This document shows positions 1 to 5,465 of a DNA stretch of 7,095 nt, in pieces. Source of the stretch: Pseudomonadota bacterium (lineage in GTDB: Bacteria; Pseudomonadota; Alphaproteobacteria; Parvibaculales; Parvibaculaceae). Where the stretch lies: positions 1 to 7,095 of the forward strand of contig JAJXZC010000172.1 of assembly GCA_021780275.1 (NCBI GenBank), in the 5' to 3' direction. A program made the translations under genes and the position numbers. The notes under the pieces were generated by a model. The model searched no databases. It had not been told where the DNA came from and worked only from the letters and a program-made list of their open reading frames with translations. Every line of letters begins with the position of its first letter. Positions within the stretch are counted from its first letter, which is position 1.

Positions 1-1277
1 TCAGTGTCACGATCGTCGGGATTAACATTGCAAAACTCGCCAAACGCATTCCCGCCGCCGGCTCGTTCTTTCTCTATGTCTCGCGCACGCTTGGGCCGTC
101 GTGGGGGCTGCTCTCGGGCTGGGCGATGCTCGCCGCCTATCTCTTCACCGCGGTGGCGCTGACAGTGGCGACATCGATCTTCTTTAAAGACTTTTTCGGG
201 GCCATCGGCGTGAAAATCATGCCGCCCGATTTCGTCATTTATATCGCCGTGTCGGCGTTGATCTTTGTCCTCGCCTATCGCGACGTGAAGCTCTCGACGC
301 GCTTCGGCTTGACGCTGGAGGCGCTCTCGGTCGGTGCGATCATCGTCGTCTGTTTCCTGATTTGGAAATCCGTCGGCTTCAAGATCGACATGGCGCAAGT
401 TCACCTCTCCGGCGCCTCGTTCGGCACGATCGCCCCCCCGATCGTATTTGCGATTTTCTCCTGGGTCGGCTTCGAGAGCGCTGCGACCTTGTCAAAGGAA
501 ATCCGCAATCCGGAGGTCGTGGTGCCACGCGCCATTGTCGCGACGGCGATCGTCGTCGGCGTTTTCTTCGTCGCTACCACGGTGATCATCGCCATGGGCT
601 TCCACGACGACGCCGGCAAGCTTGGTGCCAGTGCGGCCCCGCTGTCCGACGTTGCCGCGGCGTCGAATCTCGGCGGTGTGGTTGTCACCTTCATCTACTT
701 TGCCGCGATGATCAGTTGCTTTGCCTGCTCGCTCGGGCAGCTCACGGCCTTCGCGCGGATGCTGTTCTCGCTCGGACGGTACGAATTCGTGCACCGGTCG
801 ATGGGCGCCGTCCATGAAAAGCACGCGACGCCGCATTTCGCGGTGGCCGTGGGCACCGTCTTGAATGCCGTGCTTTGCATCGCCTTCGCGCGGGCCGGAG
901 AGACGAACCTCGTCGGCTATTTCGGCACGATCGCCACCTTCGGCTTCATCTTCGTCTATCTCTTGTGCTCGATCGCGGCGCCGGTGCTTCTCTATCGGGA
1001 AGGCAATCTCACGGCCGGCACGGTGATCCTGGGCGCCCTCGGCGCGGTGTCGATGGCACTCGCCTTTTTCGGCAGCGTCTATCCGGTGCCGGCGGTGCCC
1101 TACAATTACTTCCCCTGGGGCTTCCTGGCCTACATGCTGGCCGGCGCCGTCTGGTTCTTCGTCCTGAAGACGCGGGCACCGAAGGTCTTGCAGGGGATCG
1201 AGCACGATCTCGAATCCTTGGGCACGATCGAGGCGGCGACGACGCCGCTGAGCGCCTTGGGCGTCGGCGCCGAATAA
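1..1277 (+). CDS. APC-superfamily amino acid permease, 5'-truncated by window edge
   Basis: The reading frame is open from base 3, well upstream of the first ATG in frame (126), so the true start lies outside the window and 424 codons are visible before the TAA at 1275-1277. The codons before ATG 126 encode normal permease sequence (AKRIPAAGSFFLYVSRTLGP), which rules out 126 as the start. The protein is a chain of hydrophobic helices with short loops. The stretch FSWVGFESAATLSKEIRNP followed by VVVPRAI, at visible residues 152-177, is the conserved loop of APC/AA_permease_2 transporters, which move amino acids or amines across the inner membrane with protons or by exchange. About 10 of the usual 12 helices appear present and the C-terminus is complete. 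The substrate cannot be read from the sequence. A strong terminator follows directly, so this gene ends its transcription unit. Family assignment is confident; substrate is unknown. Confidence 0.92.
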   Translation, partial: SVTIVGINIAKLAKRIPAAGSFFLYVSRTLGPSWGLLSGWAMLAAYLFTAVALTVATSIFFKDFFGAIGVKIMPPDFVIYIAVSALIFVLAYRDVKLSTRFGLTLEALSVGAIIVVCFLIWKSVGFKIDMAQVHLSGASFGTIAPPIVFAIFSWVGFESAATLSKEIRNPEVVVPRAIVATAIVVGVFFVATTVIIAMGFHDDAGKLGASAAPLSDVAAASNLGGVVVTFIYFAAMISCFACSLGQLTAFARMLFSLGRYEFVHRSMGAVHEKHATPHFAVAVGTVLNAVLCIAFARAGETNLVGYFGTIATFGFIFVYLLCSIAAPVLLYREGNLTAGTVILGALGAVSMALAFFGSVYPVPAVPYNYFPWGFLAYMLAGAVWFFVLKTRAPKVLQGIEHDLESLGTIEAATTPLSALGVGAE

Positions 1278-1290
1278 GCGCCTTCAAAGG

Positions 1291-1318
1291 GCGGGCCGCG
1301 CCTCGGCGGCCCGCTTTT
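1291..1318 (+). terminator. Intrinsic terminator of the permease gene
   Basis: A perfect 9-bp GC-rich stem, GCGGGCCGC (1291-1299) and GCGGCCCGC (1306-1314), encloses a 6-nt loop and is followed at once by TTTT (1315-1318). It starts 14 bp after the permease stop codon. This is the classic rho-independent form. A short A-run upstream of the stem could give weak activity on the opposite strand. Confidence 0.88.
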
Positions 1319-1469
1319 GCTTGACCGGCGCAAAGCCGTGGCGATGGTTGAGGGGGCGGTTGACCCCCGGCAGCGGCGCCGCTACCGCAGATGACACGAT
1401 AGACCCTCCATGGGGGCGGACCGCGTTTCGCGCCCCGGCCTCCTTCGTGTCCATCTCGGGGTTCGCGCT

Positions 1470-2063
1470 ATGCCGATCCGCGGCGACGTCATCCATACGA
1501 TCAATTTCTTCCAAGGCGCTTTCACCATCATCCTGGCGCTGGCGCTTGGCGAAGCGCTGAAATCCTTCGCCAGCGATGACCAGAGCCAGCCGCTGCGCTG
1601 GGAGCGCGCGCCGGCCTTGCTGGCCTTCATGATCATCTTCTTTCAATTCTTCGAGAGCATGGCCGAATATTTCTACTCGGCCTATCTCAGCCCGAAGACG
1701 GCGCTGACCTTCGTTCCCGGCTACCTGCTCTTCGACAGCATCATGTTCCTGCTGCAAGGCTGCTGCTTTTTCACCATGTCGCGGTCGCTGGCGCCGCACC
1801 GCTGGCAGCGCTTCTATGGATCGATCCTCGTGCTCATGCTGATCGACATCGCCTGGACGGCGGTCAACCAGGTCCGCGGCGTGCATGTCGGCGCCTGGCT
1901 CGCGATCGACATCGCGACCGTCGTCGTCATCTTGCTCATGATGGCATTCGAGCGCGGCAAGCCAGACTCGATGCGCCCGAGCTATATCGGGCTGGCGCTC
2001 ATCGTGATCACGTCCGTGCTCGCCTATTGGCTCGAACACGACATGTATTTTCCGGGGGCGTGA
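1470..2063 (+). CDS. Six-helix integral membrane protein of unknown function
   Basis: I do not recognise the family. From the ATG at 1470 the protein has 197 residues and about six hydrophobic helices, near residues 11-30, 48-66, 82-102, 115-134, 140-160 and 171-188, with short loops and a cytosol-sized linker of about 15 residues between helices 1 and 2. There is no signal peptide apart from helix 1 and no soluble domain. Acidic residues fall inside or next to helices (for example the FFESMAEYF stretch near residues 60-68, and the aspartates in IDIAW and AIDIAT), which could matter for transport or ion binding, but that is speculation. An in-frame ATG at 1410 would add 20 Arg-rich, non-conserved-looking residues. 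I prefer 1470 because the hydrophobic protein starts there and a GGGG at 1458-1461 could be a weak ribosome site. The last third of the gene is duplicated at 3317-3491. It is convergent with the methyltransferase gene. Confidence 0.75.
   Translation: MPIRGDVIHTINFFQGAFTIILALALGEALKSFASDDQSQPLRWERAPALLAFMIIFFQFFESMAEYFYSAYLSPKTALTFVPGYLLFDSIMFLLQGCCFFTMSRSLAPHRWQRFYGSILVLMLIDIAWTAVNQVRGVHVGAWLAIDIATVVVILLMMAFERGKPDSMRPSYIGLALIVITSVLAYWLEHDMYFPGA
1883..2063 (+). repeat. Direct repeat copy 1 (3' end of the membrane protein gene)
   Basis: This stretch matches 3317-3491 in the same orientation. Hand alignment gives about 24 mismatches over 175 aligned bases (roughly 86% identity) plus one in-frame 6-bp gap (GTCGTC present here, absent in copy 2). 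The last part, 1995-2054, is identical to 3423-3482 over 60 bases. Both copies end at the same TGA stop. It covers residues 140-197 of the membrane protein, that is helices 5 and 6. Confidence 0.93.
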
Positions 2064-2072
2064 GGCAGAGTA

Positions 2073-2122
2073 CGAATCGCATTCCGGCAGGCGCTCGGCG
2101 GTGAGGCCGTTGCAATGATTCG
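2073..2122. terminator. Possible imperfect hairpin between convergent genes
   Basis: In the 78-bp gap between the stops of the membrane protein and methyltransferase genes, CGAATC (2073-2078) can pair with GATTCG (2117-2122), ATT (2081-2083) with AAT (2114-2116), and CGGC (2085-2088) with GCCG (2106-2109). Small bulges interrupt the stem and the loop is large. There is no T-tract on either strand, so this is at best a weak or Rho-assisted terminator serving both genes. Confidence 0.22.
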
Positions 2123-2141
2123 AGCGTCGCGTTTGCCTCTG

Positions 2142-3170
2142 CTAGATTCGGCGCCGCGCGTCGGCCAGCGCCGATGCCCAGCGGGATTCGGACTCTTCTC
2201 CTTCGGGAACGGCAAAAAGGTTACACAGCCAATCGACGGATTTCAACGCGCTTGCGTTCATCGGATGGCCGAGCGGAAATTTTTGCCCCGATAGATCGTC
2301 GACGTAATAAAGCTTGTACCCGCCGAGTAGGCTTGGAAACGCTTCCAAGGATTCGCCGCTTTGCGCGGCGGTCGATGGATTATATTCGAAGTGAATCGCC
2401 GGCCGGTCCGGCCGCGACAGCAATGTATCTGCGCCGCGCAAGACCGACTGTTCGCTCCCCTCGACATCGATCTTGATCAAAGCCGGGCGCGCGCCGGAAC
2501 TTAATTGAAATTCATTCAAGGTGATCCCGACGGCATGGGTGAGATAGTCCCCGATGTTTTTGTTGAGCCCGTTCGGCGTAACCTGCGAGCAGAGCGATTT
2601 TTGTTTGGAATAGGTGAGTTGGGTCGGCCCGGCCTTATCCCGGACCGCGGCCGGAAAAGGGAAGACCTTTTCCTGCAAGCCGAGGCGGCCTACGGCGCTC
2701 GCGAGCGCGGCAAACGTCGTCGGCACGGCCTCGAAGGCATAGATCCGCACCGGCTGATCGGCGAGCATTTGGGCGAGCTGACAGGAAAAGAAGCCGCTGT
2801 TCGCGCCCACGTCATAGACGACGGCTTCGCTTCGCTCCTGCCGCAACCAGGCCGCACAGAGCTCCAGCTCCTTTTGGTAGGCGTCGCGAATATAAAACGG
2901 ATGTTCTGCGAGATCGCCGATCTGGCAGACGAACGGATAGCCGAGCCCGCTCTTGCTTACGATCTGCCGGATGCCGATGGCCTTGAGACATCGCAGCCAG
3001 GCGAAGCGCAACCCCACCTTGACCAAGGAAATCTCTGCGAACCCCGCCGGATCAAGGTCGCCGGCCGATCCGAGAATGACACGGCCGCTGCGTTCAATGA
3101 TCCATGCTTTCGCATCACCAGCATATTGGCTAAAACGCTTGGCCTTCGTCTCGGAATAGAGATCGCTCAT
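2142..3170 (-). CDS. FkbM-family SAM-dependent methyltransferase
   Basis: The 342-residue product carries the marks of the FkbM methyltransferase family (Methyltransf_21). The SAM-binding motif I is VVYDVGANSG at residues 117-126. An acidic residue after strand 2 follows in IYAFEAVP (143-150). The family signature KIDVEGSEQSVLRG lies at 233-246, with D235 and E237 as the conserved acids, and HFEYNP at 260-265 fits a later core strand. FkbM enzymes usually O-methylate sugars or hydroxyls on polysaccharides, lipids or secondary metabolites in the cytosol. The acceptor here cannot be deduced because no glycosyltransferase or polyketide gene lies nearby. The first 110 residues are a family-variable extension without an evident motif. 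The start is ATG at 3168-3170; GGGATG some 10 bp upstream is only a fair ribosome site. The gene lies alone between two direct repeats of a membrane protein gene, so it may have been inserted. It appears intact. Confidence 0.9.
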   Translation of the reverse strand: MSDLYSETKAKRFSQYAGDAKAWIIERSGRVILGSAGDLDPAGFAEISLVKVGLRFAWLRCLKAIGIRQIVSKSGLGYPFVCQIGDLAEHPFYIRDAYQKELELCAAWLRQERSEAVVYDVGANSGFFSCQLAQMLADQPVRIYAFEAVPTTFAALASAVGRLGLQEKVFPFPAAVRDKAGPTQLTYSKQKSLCSQVTPNGLNKNIGDYLTHAVGITLNEFQLSSGARPALIKIDVEGSEQSVLRGADTLLSRPDRPAIHFEYNPSTAAQSGESLEAFPSLLGGYKLYYVDDLSGQKFPLGHPMNASALKSVDWLCNLFAVPEGEESESRWASALADARRRI

Positions 3171-3190
3171 GATCGCAGCTCATCCCGGAA

Positions 3191-3223
3191 TGGCATGCCG
3201 GTCAAGCCTTTGATGCCATGCCA
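3191..3223. promoter_or_regulatory. Inverted repeat in the leader of the methyltransferase gene
   Basis: TGGCATG (3191-3197) is mirrored by CATGCCA (3217-3223) across 19 bp, just 21 bp before the methyltransferase start. It could be an operator for a dimeric regulator or an RNA hairpin near the ribosome site. A TTGACC hexamer on the minus strand (3200-3205) lies within the spacer but has no convincing -10 partner at 16-18 bp. No function is demonstrated. Confidence 0.25.
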
Positions 3224-3288
3224 GCGGCCGCAGTTCGCAGCCGCTATCCGGAAGCGCTCAACTTTTTGTCCTAAAAAGAAAAACGCCC

Positions 3289-3303
3289 CGAACTGCGAGT
3301 TCG
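3289..3303. repeat. Short perfect inverted repeat next to the truncated repeat copy
   Basis: CGAACT (3289-3294) and AGTTCG (3298-3303) form a 6-bp palindrome with a 3-nt GCG centre. Its left arm and centre (CGAACTGC, 3289-3296) are also the reverse complement of GCAGTTCG at 3230-3237, about 50 bp away. It ends some 14 bp before the truncated membrane-gene copy begins. It could be a regulatory site or a scar at a recombination junction; 6-8 bp matches can also arise by chance. Confidence 0.3.
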
Positions 3304-3316
3304 AGGCCTATCCCGC

Positions 3317-3491
3317 GCGTGTCGGCGCCTGGCTTGCGATCGACATCGCCACGGTGATCTTGCTCATGCTGGCGTTCGAGCGCGGCAAGGCCCCATCGAC
3401 GCGTCCGAGATTGTCGGGCCTTGCGCTCATCGTGATCACGTCCGTGCTCGCCTATTGGCTCGAACACGACATGTATTTTCCGCGGACGTGA
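3317..3491 (+). pseudogene. Truncated duplicate of the membrane protein gene (3' end only)
   Basis: Translation in frame from about 3320 gives VGAWLAIDIAT, then VILLMLAFERGK, then GLALIVITSVLAYWLEHDMYFP and a TGA at 3489-3491. This matches residues 140-197 of the protein at 1470-2063, with a two-residue deletion and changed residues mainly in the loop between the last two helices. Nothing upstream of 3315 resembles the first four helices, so the 5' two-thirds is missing. The surviving frame has no stop or frameshift. It continues open upstream through the methyltransferase leader to an ATG at 3195, so a chimeric protein of about 98 residues with two helices is conceivable, though no good ribosome site was seen. 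It is most likely a gene remnant left when the methyltransferase segment was acquired or when a tandem paralogue was partly deleted. It is convergent with the AAA-TOPRIM gene, 23 bp from that gene's stop. Confidence 0.85.
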
Positions 3492-3514
3492 CGTAACGGT
3501 AATCGGGTAACTAC

Positions 3515-5398
3515 TCAGAGAAGAGCCATTAACGCTTCAATTAGGATCTTGGCCTTTTCGTCGAAATAAGAGCCAAGACTCGCAACTTGATCACTGGCGA
3601 GACGCTCTTGGAAAAAACGGCGAATATGAGCTTTTGTTGGTTTGCCCGCGATCTCAAGCTGCTTTTTCACCGCATCCCGCGCCTCGTCGTCGAGCAAATC
3701 TTCAATTTCGGTGACGCCGGTAACTAAGTTATCAATCGTGCAAAGACGGCAAATTGGAATCCCGTATTCTTTCACGTATCGACTTCGCTCTTCGTTCCCT
3801 TGTTTGTCGCCATCCAGAACAAAGAGAAAATGAAGATTCCAACCCGCGTGCATCGCTGCGAGCGCGCCAAAAGTACCCGCGCCCAGTCCCGGAACTAAAG
3901 GCAAATCTCCAAATCCAAGCAATTTTGCAGCGTAACGAAGGATATAATAATCAGATTTTCCTTCGACAACGATTCCAACTTTCTGTAAATCGAAACGCGA
4001 TGGAACAACGTCAAGACGATCAAGGATGGGTTGAAAATAACTGGTTTGGCCGGGGTGATCGTTTACGAAGGATCGATATGTCGTTGCCTTAATATCAAGC
4101 GATTCGTCGTCCAATGAAATCGCGTCAACCACTGACGTTGGTGGGCCATCCGCGCGATTAGTAACGATAAAAGTCTGCTCAAGCCATTTCGGTTCGATCA
4201 TATAATGGCTATGCGTCGTGTACGCTAACGCATGCGGACCTTTTGCGATTTCCGGGAAGCAATCAATTAATTTCTGCTGAGCGGCTGCATGTAAGTTTGA
4301 GGCAGGTTCGTCGAATAAGAAAAGTAGTGGCCTAGTTGAAGCGCGCGCGACGCGAAATTGTGTAAATAACATAAACGCAAAAAACCATCTAAAACCTAAT
4401 GACCGATCATTTACATCGAAACGGCGGGTTCCATCGCGAATTTGAAATTTGATGTGGACATCATGACTGTGCGTCTTTGAGACTACGCCCCTTGTGTCCT
4501 TTACCTCGCCCTCTGCAACACCATAGGAGACAATGATCTCTTTGCCGCGTGTGTCTTCACCAAAAATTCGGTTCCAGCGTCCGAAAACCACATTTGTCAC
4601 GGTCGCGCTGGCGCGATCAATAACGTGTTGAATTTTCGATTCAGCGTCATCCCTTGCCCAAAGCTCTAGAAAATTCAGCCAAGGAATGACAAATGAATCG
4701 CCACGTACTCTACGAACAATGTCCTTTTCGATCGTGTACCCTTTTCCATCATAATCTAAAATGTCTTGAAAAACGCTCCGATAAAAGCGATCAAGCTTAT
4801 CACCACGATCGGTTAAGAAAATCCGATCTGGAAAATTGAATACGAAAGTCGGGAAATATGAAATGTCCGGTGTAAAGGAGTAAGCCTCGTCTCTAATTAA
4901 TGTGAGTTCCTCCGCCGTAGGCGCTCTCCACTTGCGATTACCGGGCGTCCTGACTCGAAAGTCGCCTAGAATATCGAAATAATTTTTCTGTAGGTCGCCA
5001 TCCGCAAATCGTTGTTTTCGCTCGAACGTTAGTTCCGATGGAATACTCGACCAATCTAAGGTCAACTGACGTTCTTTAGCGAGCTGCTTGGCTATAGTTT
5101 GTTTCTCTTCATCTTGCACTTGAAGTGTCGCCATTACTGAGACGTTGCCCGTGAAGCTTGAAAGCTGATGGCGGGGAACACGTTCCGCAAAGGGCACGCC
5201 GACGTGCTTGTCTCCAGCTAAAAGCTCGCTAGTTGCGTCGTCGGGCGAGAAACTATGAATGGCCTCAAGGATTGTCGTTTTTCCACTTTCATTTAGACCT
5301 ACAAAAGCGAAAACAGAGGCGCCGGCGATAGTTTCCAGATTTATCGTCGTGTCTTTTATGCCTTTGAAATTACGAATACGAAATCGCAAATACCGCAA
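3515..5398 (-). CDS. OLD-like AAA ATPase with C-terminal TOPRIM nuclease domain
   Basis: The 627-residue protein begins with the ABC-type fold of recombination/defence ATPases: MRYLRFRIRNFKGI, then Walker A GLNESGKTT (34-42). The signature-like motif is NDRSLGFRWFFAF (330-342), Walker B is LLFLFDEP (358-365, D363/E364) with SNLH as D-loop, and THSH (395-398) is the switch histidine. A TOPRIM domain follows: VEGKSD (478-483, E479), PGLGAG (503-508), LDGD (528-531, D529/D531) and a downstream acidic EIED (564-567). These acids are the metal ligands of OLD-family nucleases. Such proteins are ATP-regulated DNA nickases or nucleases, many of them phage defence factors (P2 Old, GajA of Gabija). The start is TTG at 5396-5398, chosen because GGAGG lies 6 bp upstream and the canonical first beta-strand begins there. 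No GajB-like UvrD helicase is adjacent in the window. The gene is much less GC-rich than its neighbours, suggesting transfer. It appears complete with all catalytic motifs. Domain call is firm; the defence role is inferred. Confidence 0.88.
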   Translation of the reverse strand: MRYLRFRIRNFKGIKDTTINLETIAGASVFAFVGLNESGKTTILEAIHSFSPDDATSELLAGDKHVGVPFAERVPRHQLSSFTGNVSVMATLQVQDEEKQTIAKQLAKERQLTLDWSSIPSELTFERKQRFADGDLQKNYFDILGDFRVRTPGNRKWRAPTAEELTLIRDEAYSFTPDISYFPTFVFNFPDRIFLTDRGDKLDRFYRSVFQDILDYDGKGYTIEKDIVRRVRGDSFVIPWLNFLELWARDDAESKIQHVIDRASATVTNVVFGRWNRIFGEDTRGKEIIVSYGVAEGEVKDTRGVVSKTHSHDVHIKFQIRDGTRRFDVNDRSLGFRWFFAFMLFTQFRVARASTRPLLFLFDEPASNLHAAAQQKLIDCFPEIAKGPHALAYTTHSHYMIEPKWLEQTFIVTNRADGPPTSVVDAISLDDESLDIKATTYRSFVNDHPGQTSYFQPILDRLDVVPSRFDLQKVGIVVEGKSDYYILRYAAKLLGFGDLPLVPGLGAGTFGALAAMHAGWNLHFLFVLDGDKQGNEERSRYVKEYGIPICRLCTIDNLVTGVTEIEDLLDDEARDAVKKQLEIAGKPTKAHIRRFFQERLASDQVASLGSYFDEKAKILIEALMALL

Positions 5399-5404
5399 CC
5401 TCGA

Positions 5405-5409
5405 CCTCC
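5405..5409 (-). promoter_or_regulatory. Strong Shine-Dalgarno fixing the TTG start of the AAA-TOPRIM gene
   Basis: On the minus strand GGAGG is followed by 6 nt (TCGAGG) and then TTG at 5398. This is near-ideal spacing, and it supports an unusual TTG initiation codon, since no ATG or GTG is placed so well ahead of the first beta-strand of the ATPase. Confidence 0.75.
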
Positions 5410-5465
5410 GTTGAAGAACGACTTTCTATCCTAATGGCGCCAAATTTTCGTAGGCGTTGATGTCT

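Larger units (their letters stand above)
3492..5465. other. Low-GC segment, probably horizontally acquired
   Basis: Base composition changes sharply here. A hand count of 4381-4440 gives 26 of 60 G/C, against 43 of 60 at 6181-6240 inside nrdJ. The change coincides with the AAA-TOPRIM gene and its flanks: the left edge falls just after the truncated repeat and the right edge at the nrdJ stop codon. No integrase, tRNA, terminal inverted repeat or obvious target-site duplication was found at the edges. The boundaries are approximate. Confidence 0.55.

Noticed and set aside
492..1205. Minus-strand open frame of 237 codons opposite the permease
   Set aside because: Composition is the rich Arg/Asp/Glu/His mix typical of antisense frames in high-GC genes, and the opposite strand encodes clear permease motifs.
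1352..1368. GGGGG/CCCCC hairpin with a 7-nt loop as a second terminator
   Set aside because: The stem is only 5 bp, no T-run follows, and the strong terminator at 1291-1318 already accounts for termination.
1360..1388. Possible sigma-70 promoter (TTGACC, 17 bp, TACCGC) ahead of the membrane protein gene
   Set aside because: The -10 hexamer matches only at TA and the area is very GC-rich, so the match is not better than chance.
1284..2039. Minus-strand open frame of 251 codons opposite the membrane protein
   Set aside because: It is highly charged low-information sequence, antisense to a hydrophobic reading frame. Part of it also recurs at 3258-3467 only because the DNA is duplicated, so the recurrence is not independent support.
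2505..3491. Long plus-strand open frame of 328 codons
   Set aside because: Most of it is antisense to the well-supported FkbM gene, and its last 58 codons are the truncated membrane-gene copy; the upstream part has no protein-like character.
3492..5465. Complete Gabija system
   Set aside because: The GajA-like architecture is present, but no UvrD/GajB-type helicase gene lies on either side; the neighbours are nrdJ and a membrane-gene remnant.
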